32,593 nucleotides of DNA from Frankia torreyi (GTDB taxonomy: Bacteria; Actinomycetota; Actinomycetes; Frankiales; Frankiaceae), in NCBI RefSeq assembly GCF_000948395.1, contig NZ_JYFN01000025.1, positions 11,145 through 43,737 of the forward strand. The letters run 5' to 3'. Below the pieces are notes generated by a model, which worked only from the letters and a program-made list of their open reading frames with translations, did no database searches and was not told where the DNA came from. Within the stretch, counting starts at the first letter, position 1; each line of letters begins with the position of its first letter. Of this stretch, positions 1 to 7,506 are shown piece by piece. The translations under genes were made by a program, and so were the position numbers.

Positions 1-1
1 C

Positions 2-802
2 GACACGGACGTTGACGCGGAGGCGTCGAGGCTGACGATCTGCCGGCAGATCGTCGAGTCGCAGGGCCGCCTAGGCGTGTGGCCACCCAAGACGAAGTCG
101 GGAAAGCGGCCACTCGATATCGATCCGATGATGCTCGAATCAATCACGGCACGCCAGCTCGAGCGCGATGCCGAGCGCGACGCGGTCGGACCGGCATGGA
201 ACAACGGCATCCTGCCTAACCAGCGCGGGGAATTGGTACAGCTCGTCGGACTGATCTTCACCCGCCTCGACGGGAGGCACCTCTCGCCGGCGTACGTCAC
301 GAGCCATATGCAGGTGATTGCCCGTCGGGTGGGGCTGTGCTGCCAACTCGTGCGCCCGGCCAAACGGGGCGCAAAGACGCTGACGGTCGGCAAGCGGTAC
401 CGGGCGCCAGAAGGTGTATGGACGGTTTACCGGGATCGGGAGCCGTGCGGGCAGGTGACGGTGATCGGCTGCACCCGACGTCGCGGCTCCGGCGCGGTGC
501 TACACCTCGCAGAGGCGCTGCCGATCGACCTGGAGACCGGCACGGAGCTCGGCGAGAAGCTGCTGTCCCGCAAACGTCTTCATGATCTTCGGCACGGGAG
601 CGCGAGCATCCAGATCGCCGAGGGCGTGGACATCACCCTCGTGTCCAAGCGGCTCGGCCATGCCTCCCCTGCGATCACCGGCCGCCTGTACGCGCACCTG
701 CTGCGCTCGGCCGGAAGAGAGGTTGCTCAAACCACGGCGAGCGCCATCCCGCGTCGTGCAGTGCGGGCGGCGCGCCCACACGACGCCCACAACGATCAAT
801 AG
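2..802 (+). CDS. Tyrosine-type site-specific integrase, C-terminal part (5' end outside window)
   Basis: The frame is open from base 2, so the gene continues off the left edge; the GTG at 77 is internal. The visible part is the C-terminal half of the catalytic domain of a phage-integrase-type recombinase. Counting from base 77, it has the second-arginine box HDLRHG (Arg172), then LGHAS (His195) and GRLYAHLL with the presumed nucleophile Tyr205. The first-arginine region lies upstream and is not seen. The reaction is integration or excision of a mobile element by strand exchange at an att site. The gene ends 58 bp before the 3' end of a tRNA-Lys gene, the classic arrangement of an element integrated in a tRNA. 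About 78 residues (roughly 88-165, bases 338-571) sit between the VTSHM helix and HDLRHG, where most relatives have a short linker. Base composition looks less GC-rich than in the genes to the right, which suits acquired DNA. Confidence 0.9.
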   Translation, partial: DTDVDAEASRLTICRQIVESQGRLGVWPPKTKSGKRPLDIDPMMLESITARQLERDAERDAVGPAWNNGILPNQRGELVQLVGLIFTRLDGRHLSPAYVTSHMQVIARRVGLCCQLVRPAKRGAKTLTVGKRYRAPEGVWTVYRDREPCGQVTVIGCTRRRGSGAVLHLAEALPIDLETGTELGEKLLSRKRLHDLRHGSASIQIAEGVDITLVSKRLGHASPAITGRLYAHLLRSAGREVAQTTASAIPRRAVRAARPHDAHNDQ

Positions 803-859
803 TCATGATCCGCGTGTGTGGGACCTACTAACCATGCAGCTAACACGCCTGTCACGGGG

Positions 860-890
860 TGGGCCGTCAGGGACTCGAACCCTGAACTCG
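860..890. other. Presumed attachment site (tRNA-Lys 3' end)
   Basis: This is the 3' part of the tRNA gene, including the T-arm, next to the integrase. Integrases of this kind usually recombine within the tRNA 3' end and leave the tRNA intact. The position is inferred from that arrangement. The partner att copy would be to the left, outside the window, so the core cannot be defined here. Confidence 0.5.
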
Positions 891-932
891 CCGGTTAAAA
901 GCCGGCTGCTCTGCCAATTGAGCTAACGGCCC
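860..932 (-). tRNA. tRNA-Lys (anticodon UUU)
   Basis: The minus strand folds as a full cloverleaf. The acceptor stem is GGGCCGT paired with ACGGCCC, followed by discriminator A at 860. The D-arm contains AGCTCAATTGGCAGAGC. The anticodon stem CCGGC/GCCGG flanks the loop TTTTTAA region with anticodon TTT. The T-arm is CAGGGTTCGAGTCCCTG. No CCA is encoded. The 5' end is at 932. The gene is the likely target of the integrase at its 3' side. Confidence 0.96.
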
Positions 933-1151
933 CGCGGGGCGATCCTACCCGGGTGGGGTGTGGTCCTCGAAGCCGCCGGCCATGGGGGAGCCGGGCCGAG
1001 GCGCCATCCTGGTGCGACGCGGGTCACAGTGCGCCGGACCGTCGCTTCCGTCGATGATGGCGATCTACGACCTCACCTCCTGCTTTCCGGACGCGACACG
1101 CCACCCGGGACGAGTCGGGGGACGAGCATCCGCGAGCGTCGAGGAGCCCAC

Positions 1152-2000
1152 GTGAGCGACATCAGCCCGGCCGCCCAGTCCGAACCGAACGCCGCGAGTG
1201 CGGGGCGCACGATCGTCTTCATCCACGGGCTGTGGCTGACGTCGGCGAGCTGGCAGCCGTGGATCGACCGGTTCGCCGCCCGCGGGCACACCGGTCTCGC
1301 CCCGGAATGGCCGGGGATGGATCGAGACCTCGAGGCGTTGCGGAACGAGCCGACCGCCGACAACCACGTCGGCCTGGTCGAGGTGACGAACAGCTACGCG
1401 AAGGCCGTCGAGGCCCTGCCGGAGGCGCCGATCCTCGTCGGGCACTCGTTCGGCGGCCTGATCGTCCAGCTCCTGCTCGACCGTGGCCTCGGGGCGGCCG
1501 GGGTGGCGATCTCGCCGGCGCCGGTGAAGGGCGTGCTGCGGCTGCCGCTGGCCACGCTGCGCTCGTCGGCTCCGGTGCTGACGAAGCCGGCGACCCGCGG
1601 CCGGGTGGTCGGGCTGACCGCGGACCAGTGGTTCTACGCGTTCGCGAACACGGTCAGCCGGGCCGAGTCGGACGAGCTGTACGCGCGGCTGCAGGCGCCC
1701 ACCCCGGGCCGGCCGCTGTGGCAGGCCGCGTTCGCGAACGTCAACCCGAAGGCGCCGAGCAAGGTCGACTTCACCAAGGCCGACCGGGCGCCGCTGCTGG
1801 TCCTCGGCAACGGCGCCGACCACACCGTCCCGGCGTCGGTGAGCCGGGAGGCGTACACCCGCCAGCGCAAGTCGGGGGCGATCACGGCGTACCACGAGTT
1901 CCCGGGCCGCCCGCATCTGACGGCCAGCGTGGCCGGCTGGGAGGAGGTCGCCGACCTCGCCCTCGCCTGGGCGCTGACCCCCCGCTCCGGCGAGGTCTGA
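1152..2000 (+). CDS. Alpha/beta hydrolase family protein
   Basis: This 282-residue protein has the alpha/beta hydrolase fold. An oxyanion-type HGLW (about residues 25-28) precedes the nucleophile elbow GHSFGG with Ser99. Likely acid and base are Asp223 in GADHTVP and His255 in GRPHLT. No signal peptide or membrane segment is seen, so it is probably cytoplasmic; the substrate cannot be inferred. The reading frame stays open upstream to 960, but the GTG at 1152 is preferred. It has a GAGGAG-like ribosome binding site just upstream, and the residues before it are Arg-rich and unlike this family. The gene ends only 15 bp from the end of the convergent P450 gene, with no obvious terminator between them. 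Confidence 0.9.
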   Translation: MSDISPAAQSEPNAASAGRTIVFIHGLWLTSASWQPWIDRFAARGHTGLAPEWPGMDRDLEALRNEPTADNHVGLVEVTNSYAKAVEALPEAPILVGHSFGGLIVQLLLDRGLGAAGVAISPAPVKGVLRLPLATLRSSAPVLTKPATRGRVVGLTADQWFYAFANTVSRAESDELYARLQAPTPGRPLWQAAFANVNPKAPSKVDFTKADRAPLLVLGNGADHTVPASVSREAYTRQRKSGAITAYHEFPGRPHLTASVAGWEEVADLALAWALTPRSGEV

Positions 2001-2015
2001 GCTCGGCTCGGCGGG

Positions 2016-3302
2016 TCAGGACGGCGAGAAGTGCACCGGAAGGGCGGACAGGCCGCGCATCCACGGTGACGGACGCCAGACCAGCGCGTCGGGAGAGACG
2101 GCGAGGACGGCGTCGGGCAGCCGGTCGAGCAGCACCTCGACGGCGCCCCGCACGATCGTCTCGGCGATCTCCTGCGCGGGATACGGGCAGCGGTGCTCAC
2201 CGTGGCCGAAGGACATGTGGGCGTGGTTGCCGCCGGGTCCCTCGAAGGAGTCCGGCCGCACCTGCGGGTCGCCGTTCGCCGCCGCGCAGCTCAGCACGAG
2301 CATGTCACCGGCCTGGATGTGCTGGCCGGCGAGCTGGGTGCTGCGGACCGCCCAGCGGCCGGACATGTTCTGCAGCGGCGTGTCCTCCCACAGCACCTCG
2401 TTGAGTGCCTGCCCGACGCTGCGCCGGCCCCCGGAAAGGGTGACGGCGAAGCGGCTGTCGGTGAGCATCAGCCGCAGCGTGTTGCCGATCCAGTCGGTGA
2501 TCGGCTGCTGGCCGATTCCGACGATCAGCAACAGGTCCCACGACGCCTCCTCGTCGGTCAGCTTCCCGGGATGGCCGAGCATCGCGGACGGGAGGTCCGG
2601 CCGGGGGCGTGCCCGTCGGTCGGCCAGCAGCGCGTTGATGATGGCGACGAACCGGGAGTGGCCGGCGACCGCCTCCGGCCCGGAGCCGTCCGTGGCCGCG
2701 TTCATCGCCGCGAGCAGCTCGGGCAGGCCGGTCTCGGGGATGCCGATCATGCGGCCGATCAGCAGCATCGGCATCGACTGGGCGTACTCGGCGATGAGGT
2801 CCGCCTCGCCGCGCCCGGCGAAACCGTCGATCAGCTCGTCGCAGGTCCGTTCGCACAGCGCCCGCAGCTCGAACAGGTCCACGTCGCCGAGCACGTCGTT
2901 CATGATCGCGGAGCGGCGCTCGAACTCGGCGCCCTCCAGGTGCATCGTGTACGGCTGGTAGCCGACGACGGGGAGCAGCGGCCAGTCCGGCGGGACGCGG
3001 TCCCAGGCGTTCCAGCGGCGCGGGTCGCGACCGTACAGCTCCGGGTTGGTCGTCACGTAGTGCAATTCCCGGTAGCCGAGGACCAGCCAGGCGGGGATGT
3101 CGCCGTCGAGCAGGATCGGCGCGACGGGGCCGTGGACGCGCCGCATCTCCCGGTACATCTGCGCCGGATTGTGCTGGAATCGCGGGCCGTACAACCGGAC
3201 CGCCCCGGGGTGGTCCGGGAAGTCCGGGGCCGGCACCGCGAGCTCGGTGGCGGCCGGCGCCGCAGCCCAGTTGTCGACGCGGTCGTGGGACGGAGGTGTC
3301 AC
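2016..3302 (-). CDS. cvnE: Cytochrome P450 of a conservon (CYP157-like, no ExxR motif)
   Basis: This 428-residue cytochrome P450 starts at a GTG that shares GTGA with the stop of the upstream GTPase gene, so the two are probably translationally coupled. The heme-binding loop FGHGEHRCPYP is intact, with thiolate ligand Cys372. The K-helix position where P450s carry ExxR reads ALNEVLWEDTP, giving E302-V-L-W305 instead of an arginine. The I-helix reads VGIGQQPITDW and lacks the usual (A/G)Gx(D/E)T oxygen-activation motif. Loss of ExxR is known from the CYP157 family of Streptomyces, which also occurs in conservons, so this is family-typical and not decay. The rest of the protein is full length. 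Redox partner and substrate are unknown. A role in the conservon complex, catalytic or sensory, is inferred from the operon. Confidence 0.93.
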   Translation of the reverse strand: MTPPSHDRVDNWAAAPAATELAVPAPDFPDHPGAVRLYGPRFQHNPAQMYREMRRVHGPVAPILLDGDIPAWLVLGYRELHYVTTNPELYGRDPRRWNAWDRVPPDWPLLPVVGYQPYTMHLEGAEFERRSAIMNDVLGDVDLFELRALCERTCDELIDGFAGRGEADLIAEYAQSMPMLLIGRMIGIPETGLPELLAAMNAATDGSGPEAVAGHSRFVAIINALLADRRARPRPDLPSAMLGHPGKLTDEEASWDLLLIVGIGQQPITDWIGNTLRLMLTDSRFAVTLSGGRRSVGQALNEVLWEDTPLQNMSGRWAVRSTQLAGQHIQAGDMLVLSCAAANGDPQVRPDSFEGPGGNHAHMSFGHGEHRCPYPAQEIAETIVRGAVEVLLDRLPDAVLAVSPDALVWRPSPWMRGLSALPVHFSPS

Positions 3303-3925
3303 GGCGAGGTCTCCCGGGCGGTGGACAGTGCGTACAGGTGGTTGACCAGTGCGATCAGCACCGACTTGCTCGACGCGCGGTGCCGGGCATCGCAGTCGAT
3401 GAGCGGGACGTCGTCGGACAGAGACAACGCCTCGCGCAACTGCGGCAGCGTGTGCTCCGGCTCGCCGAAGTTGTTCCGCGCGACGATGAACGGCATCCCG
3501 TGGTGTTCCAGCCGGTCGATCGCGTACCAGGAGTCCGCCACCCGGCGGGTGTCGACCAGGACGACCGCGCCGAGCGTCCCCGCGAACAGCCGGTCCCACA
3601 GGAACCAGAACCGCTCCTGCCCGGGGGCGCCGAACAGGTAGAGCACCATCCGCTCGTTGAGGCTGATCCGGCCGAAGTCGAAGGCCACGGTGGTCGTGGT
3701 CTTCTCCCGCACGCCGCCCGTGTCATCGATGCCGATGCCGGCGCCCGTCATCGTCTCCTCGGTGCTCAGCGGGCGGATCTCGCTGACCGCGCGGACCATC
3801 GTGGTCTTGCCGACGCCGAACCCCCCGACGATCACGATCTTCAGGGCGTCGTTGACCGTGCTCGCCAGCGGGGCGCGGGAGCGCGGTGGGGCCTGGACGG
3901 CGACCTCAGAGCTTCTTGAGTCCAA
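3299..3925 (-). CDS. cvnD: Conservon small GTPase CvnD (MglA/Ras-like ATP/GTP-binding protein)
   Basis: This 208-residue protein carries Walker A GGFGVGKT (residues 34-41), a switch region with a run of threonines (REKTTTTVAFDFG) and the G3-type motif LFGAPGQERF (about 98-106). A Gly stands where Ras proteins have Asp, as is common in MglA-like GTPases. The expected NKxD-type G4 motif is not clear: the place reads VARNNFGEPEH. In conservons this protein works at the membrane with the sensor-kinase-like CvnA, CvnB and CvnC, in a way compared to G-protein-coupled signalling. The only plausible start is TTG at 3925, which lies inside the end of cvnC with a 20-bp overlap. The stop overlaps the P450 start by 4 bp. 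The N-terminal 25 residues are a poorly conserved-looking extension. Confidence 0.94.
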   Translation of the reverse strand: MDSRSSEVAVQAPPRSRAPLASTVNDALKIVIVGGFGVGKTTMVRAVSEIRPLSTEETMTGAGIGIDDTGGVREKTTTTVAFDFGRISLNERMVLYLFGAPGQERFWFLWDRLFAGTLGAVVLVDTRRVADSWYAIDRLEHHGMPFIVARNNFGEPEHTLPQLREALSLSDDVPLIDCDARHRASSKSVLIALVNHLYALSTARETSP

Positions 3926-4265
3926 CGAGCACCTGCTTCAGGATCTCGGGATGGGGCAACGGCGTCCTGACGACGGAGGCCGAGGGATGGCGCGCCGCGA
4001 TCCGGCCGGTATCCAGCAGGTCGCAGAGCAGGATCTTCACCACGCTCACCGGCAGCTTCAGCTCGGCGGCGAGCTCCACGACGGCGACCGGTGTCCGGCA
4101 CATCCGCAGGATCGCGGCGTGCTCGGACTGCATGCCTGGCGCCGGGTCGCTTTCGCTGACGATCAGCGTGACGAGGTCGAAGGCGTTCTCGTCGGCGCGG
4201 CTGCGCCCGCCGGTGACGGTGTAGAGCCGGTCGGGGTTCTCCCCGTCGATGGCCTCGCGGATCAC
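3906..4265 (-). CDS. cvnC: Conservon DUF742 protein CvnC
   Basis: This 119-residue DUF742 protein has the winged-helix-like core of the family: a segment MCRTPVAVVELAAELKLP, then VVKILLCDLLDTGRIA (about residues 55-95). It ends in the family's typical tail, ILKQVLVGLKKL. The N-terminal part, DRLYTVTGGRSRAD, is also characteristic. Its role is as a soluble partner in the conservon complex; no enzymatic activity is known. The GTG start at 4265 overlaps the stop of cvnB as GTGA, and its 3' end overlaps cvnD by 20 bp. The whole set therefore looks like one translationally coupled mRNA. Confidence 0.94.
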   Translation of the reverse strand: MIREAIDGENPDRLYTVTGGRSRADENAFDLVTLIVSESDPAPGMQSEHAAILRMCRTPVAVVELAAELKLPVSVVKILLCDLLDTGRIAARHPSASVVRTPLPHPEILKQVLVGLKKL

Positions 4266-4681
4266 GAGGCCGCGAACCCGGGGGCGGCCTCGCGCGGCGG
4301 GGCGCTGAGGTAGTCGCCGATCTGCTCGACCAGCTCGTTCATGTTGTGCCCGATCACGCCGGCGTCGGCATCGTCGGTCGCCACGACGGCGAGGTGAGCG
4401 CCCTGGCCGGCCTCGATGATGAACAGCAGCCCGCCGTGGAACTCGGTCATGGACTGCCGCACGCCTCCGCTGCCATCCCCGAACTCCACCGACGCACCGT
4501 GCGAGAGGCTCTGGATACCGGAGGCGATGGCGGCGAGCTGGTCCGCCTGATCCACGCTGAGCCCGGAACTGCGGCAGAGCTTGAGCCCGTCCTTGGAGAG
4601 CACCAGGGCGTGTCGGGTTCCCGGAGTCCGCTCCAACAGGTTCTCCAGCAGCCAGTCGAGGTCACGGGTTCTCGTGTTCAT
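4262..4681 (-). CDS. cvnB: Conservon roadblock/LC7-domain protein CvnB
   Basis: This 139-residue roadblock/LC7 protein begins MNTRTRDLDWLLENLLER and continues with GTRHALVLSKDGL. These are the usual first helix and strand of conservon roadblock proteins. The central strands (GGLLFIIEAGQGAHLAVV) and the final helix (MNELVEQIGDYL) complete the fold. Roadblock proteins of this type partner small GTPases, as MglB does for MglA, so a regulatory or GTPase-activating role toward CvnD is likely by analogy. The frame is open further upstream, but the ATG at 4681 is chosen because GGAGACAAGC precedes it. The Arg/Pro-rich residues upstream belong to cvnA in another frame. It lies 28 bp after cvnA. Confidence 0.95.
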   Translation of the reverse strand: MNTRTRDLDWLLENLLERTPGTRHALVLSKDGLKLCRSSGLSVDQADQLAAIASGIQSLSHGASVEFGDGSGGVRQSMTEFHGGLLFIIEAGQGAHLAVVATDDADAGVIGHNMNELVEQIGDYLSAPPREAAPGFAAS

Positions 4682-4709
4682 GCTTGTCTCCGGCCGTGCG
4701 TAGGAGCGA

Positions 4710-6812
4710 TCAGGAGTTGCCGTTCCGCCTGGTGGGGTGGCCGCTGGGGATGGACCCGTCGGCGTCGGTCCCGCCCCGCGTCTGGAACCACGTGCCCGTG
4801 TCCGGACTGCTGGCGGTGCCCCCGGCATCGGGGTGCGGTTCCGGCGGTTCCGGCAGCATGGTCGGTCCGGTCAGCATGGTCGGTCCGGTCAGCGCGGTCG
4901 GTCCGGTCAGCGCGGTCGGTCCGGTCAGTGATGGCGGCAGCAGGGGCAGCGCGGGCGGTTCGGCTGGTGACGGCGGCGGGGGTGGCGCCGCCGGTTCCGT
5001 GCGTGACGGTGACAGCGGTGGCAGCGGTGGCAACGGCGGGCGACCCGCGTCGGGCCGGTCGGTCACGTCGGAGGTGCTCGAGGCGTCCGCGTCGGTCCGC
5101 CCGCCGCGGGTCGCGCGGCGGAAGGCGCCGAAGCGGGCACCGGCGTCGGCGGGCGGGGAGGTGCGCGCCGGCGCGGGCGGGACCGGCAGCCGGCCCACCG
5201 CGTTCGCCATGGTCTCCCCGCGACGCCGTTTCGGCAGCGCCTCGCGGGGCGCCGGCGGCGCGGCCGGCTCGCCGGGAACATCGGCGCGCGCAACCGGCCC
5301 CGTCGGGCTGTCCAGGATGGGGGTGCCGGGCGCGGCGGGTCGCCCCGCCGCGGCACCGCCCGCGAAGTCGGTGCCTGCCAACTCGGTGCCCGCCAACTCT
5401 GTTCCCGCCAACTCTGTGCCGTTGAAGCCGGTGCCGTTGAAGCCGGTGCCGTCGAAGCCGGTGCCGTCGAAGCCGGTGCCGTCGAAGCCGGGCTCGGCCG
5501 AGACGGGGCGCTCGAGCATGCCGATCGCGCCCCGAGACGCCGCCCCGGCGTCTGCGCGCCTCGCCGTGCCCGGGGCGCCCGCGGTCGCCTCGACGATCCC
5601 GCCCACCGGCAGCCCGGTTGCGGCGGGGTTCGGCCGTGGCTGGGTGACGAGCCGGCGGGGGATCATCACCACGACGCCGGTGCCGCCGCGCGAGGACGGC
5701 CGGAACGACACCGTCAGACCGTGCTTGCGGGCAAGCACGCCGACGACGGCCAGGCCCAGGCGGGTGCCGGACAGCGTGGTCAGATCCAGCGGCTCCGCCG
5801 AGACCGCGGCCTCGGCGCGGCGCAGCGCGGCGGGTCCCATGACCAGGCCGCCGTCCTCGATCGTCACGACGATGCCGGCCTGGACCTCCTCCACGTAGAC
5901 ATGCACCTCCTCGGACGGAGGCGAGAAGCTGGTCGCGTTGTCCATCAGCTCGGCGAGGGCGTGCATGACGCCCTCCGCGGCGTAGCCGGCGACCGCGACC
6001 GTGCTCGTCGAGTGCAGGCGGACCCGCTGGTAGGCGCTGATCCGGCCGACCGCGCCGCGCAGGATGCTCTCCATCACGATCGGCTTGGTCCATCGCCGCC
6101 CGGTGCGGGCACCGGTCAGCACCGCGATGCTGTCCGCCAGTCGGCCCGCCTGCGCGGTCGCGTGGTCCAGACGGAGCAGGTCGCCGAAGACCTCCTCGTC
6201 GTGGCGCTCCTCCATCTCGCGCAGGTCCGCGAGCATGCTCGTCGCCAGGGCCTGCACCCGGCCGGCCGCGTTGGCGCAGGCGGACATCGCGGCGGCGCGC
6301 ATCCGCTCGCCGCGGCCGATCTCCGTCGCCAGCGCTCGCAGGATGCGCCGATGTGTCTCGCGCGCCTCGCGGTTTCCGTCGCCAATCTCCGGGTCCGCGG
6401 CGCCGATCTCACCGATCTCGGCGATCTCGGCGAGCGCGGCCTCGGGCGAGGCGCCATCACGCAGCCGCTTCACCACCGCGGGCAGGACCTGGTCGGCGAG
6501 CTGGGCGGCGCGGGTGTTCTGCGTCTGGACCTGCAGCTGCGCGCCGGCGAGCCGGTTCTCCAGGTCGGTGACCTGGCTGCGTAACCGGCGGACGGCCCGA
6601 CCTCGGCCGAGCGCGAGCGCGACGGTGAGCAGCACGACGGCGGTGGCCACCACCGCGGACACGATCACCGGCGGCCGGTCCGGGCCGGCGGTCGCGACGT
6701 TCGCCCACACGCCCGCGCCGACGACGGCCAGGACGGCGATCAGCAGGACGACAGGCGTCTGATCGGTCAGGGCGCGGGGACCACGGCGGGTGGGCAAGGC
6801 ATGTGTCGGCAT
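4710..6812 (-). CDS. cvnA: Conservon sensor-kinase-like membrane protein CvnA
   Basis: This 700-residue protein has two N-terminal membrane helices (about 20-38 and 48-68) with only a short loop between them, so no large extracellular sensor domain. A coiled linker follows. Next is a pseudo-H-box LLRLDHATAQAGRLADSI (about 212-229), then an ATPase domain with N-box ELMDNATSFSPP (288-299), a divergent G1 box IEDGGLVMG (318-326) and GLAVVGVLARKHG (353-365). The last 310 residues are Pro/Ala/Gly-rich and probably unfolded. They contain two arrays of short repeats: pentapeptides GTGFD/GTGFN/GTELA at 442-484, and TGPTAL/TGPTML near the end. CvnA anchors the conservon complex at the membrane, and kinase activity is uncertain. 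It is the first gene of the operon, with 758 bp without a gene in front of it. Confidence 0.94.
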   Translation of the reverse strand: MPTHALPTRRGPRALTDQTPVVLLIAVLAVVGAGVWANVATAGPDRPPVIVSAVVATAVVLLTVALALGRGRAVRRLRSQVTDLENRLAGAQLQVQTQNTRAAQLADQVLPAVVKRLRDGASPEAALAEIAEIGEIGAADPEIGDGNREARETHRRILRALATEIGRGERMRAAAMSACANAAGRVQALATSMLADLREMEERHDEEVFGDLLRLDHATAQAGRLADSIAVLTGARTGRRWTKPIVMESILRGAVGRISAYQRVRLHSTSTVAVAGYAAEGVMHALAELMDNATSFSPPSEEVHVYVEEVQAGIVVTIEDGGLVMGPAALRRAEAAVSAEPLDLTTLSGTRLGLAVVGVLARKHGLTVSFRPSSRGGTGVVVMIPRRLVTQPRPNPAATGLPVGGIVEATAGAPGTARRADAGAASRGAIGMLERPVSAEPGFDGTGFDGTGFDGTGFNGTGFNGTELAGTELAGTELAGTDFAGGAAAGRPAAPGTPILDSPTGPVARADVPGEPAAPPAPREALPKRRRGETMANAVGRLPVPPAPARTSPPADAGARFGAFRRATRGGRTDADASSTSDVTDRPDAGRPPLPPLPPLSPSRTEPAAPPPPPSPAEPPALPLLPPSLTGPTALTGPTALTGPTMLTGPTMLPEPPEPHPDAGGTASSPDTGTWFQTRGGTDADGSIPSGHPTRRNGNS
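4855..4926. repeat. 18-bp tandem repeat, 4 copies, inside cvnA
   Basis: Four 18-bp units lie end to end (4855, 4873, 4891, 4909). They share GTCGGTCCGGTCAGC and differ only in ATG versus GCG. On the coding strand they encode LTGPTA or LTGPTM in the disordered C-terminal tail. The length is a multiple of three, so copy number can vary without a frameshift. Confidence 0.95.
5361..5489. repeat. 15-bp tandem repeat array inside cvnA
   Basis: About eight 15-bp units encode pentapeptides of the form GT-x-x-x: GFDGT, GFNGT and ELAGT (residues about 442-484 of CvnA). The units fall into three blocks, which suggests stepwise local duplication. The array follows the ATPase domain. Confidence 0.92.
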
Positions 6813-6965
6813 GAGGCGGTCCTCGTCAGCGGCTGGTGGCTAGCACGCGGGGACGGTCCGGGCGGCCGCCGAGGGCGCGCCGTGGGCCGTGGGTGCGTTC
6901 GGGGTGGGACGTGCGTCGACCCAGGTATGTGACTGCCACGGTTTCGACCCCCCGGTCTCGCCTTG

Positions 6966-7031
6966 TCGCCGGTCCCGCCTGTGGATCTCGCCGGTCCCGC
7001 CTGTGGACCTCGCCGATCCGGCCTGTGGACG
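6966..7031. repeat. Three 22-bp direct repeats upstream of cvnA
   Basis: Units start at 6966, 6988 and 7010. Each contains TCGCCGGTCCCGCCTGTGGA or a two-to-three-base variant of it. The spacing of 22 bp is close to two helical turns, so the copies face the same side of the DNA. The last unit ends about 220 bp before the cvnA start. A regulator-binding role is possible but not shown. Confidence 0.8.
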
Positions 7032-7174
7032 AGGCGCCCAGGCCGCCGCCGGCGGCGGCCGGCCCGGGTCGGTGGCGATGTCGGACAGCCTAGGCACGCA
7101 TTCACGGCTCGCCGACGGTCAGCAACCAGCATTGAGCGGGACGATCGACCCCTAGTGGCAGGGATGGGGCACTG

Positions 7175-7221
7175 TTGTCCCCGAATGGTCCCCGGAGCTG
7201 CGCGGAACCATCCGGGGACAA
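7175..7221. repeat. Long inverted repeat in the cvnA-rpsR gap
   Basis: The 15-base arm TTGTCCCCGAATGGT (7175-7189) matches the reverse complement of ACCATCCGGGGACAA (7207-7221) at 14 of 15 positions, and the single mismatch can form G-U in RNA. The loop is 17 nt. It lies about 350 bp beyond the rpsR stop and 360 bp before cvnA. It could be a terminator, a regulator site or a mobile-element remnant. Confidence 0.8.
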
Positions 7222-7506
7222 GGGATCGGTTCCGCTAGAGGCGGCGGTCCTGCCTATGCGCGAATGGCCTAGATTCCCGGCCGCCTTGCCGGAATGCCCC
7301 GTTTGCCCGGCTCATTGGTGATGATTTGATGGCATCTGGTCGATATGGGGGCGCCGCGGCACCGTCTCGCGGATTCCCCGCCTAGCGGTGACGTGATGGT
7401 GCGGCTGCCGGCGTGGACCGAGCCAGGGACGGACTGTTGGCACTTTCGGGCCATCGGGAGAACCTGGAAGGCTCGCTGTCGGCGACGGGCGCGGCCTGGT
7501 CCAGCG

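Noticed and set aside
6966-7031. Cluster of DnaA boxes / replication origin
   Set aside because: Each TGTGGA string matches a DnaA box at only part of its nine positions, and no dnaA, dnaN or AT-rich unwinding element is nearby.
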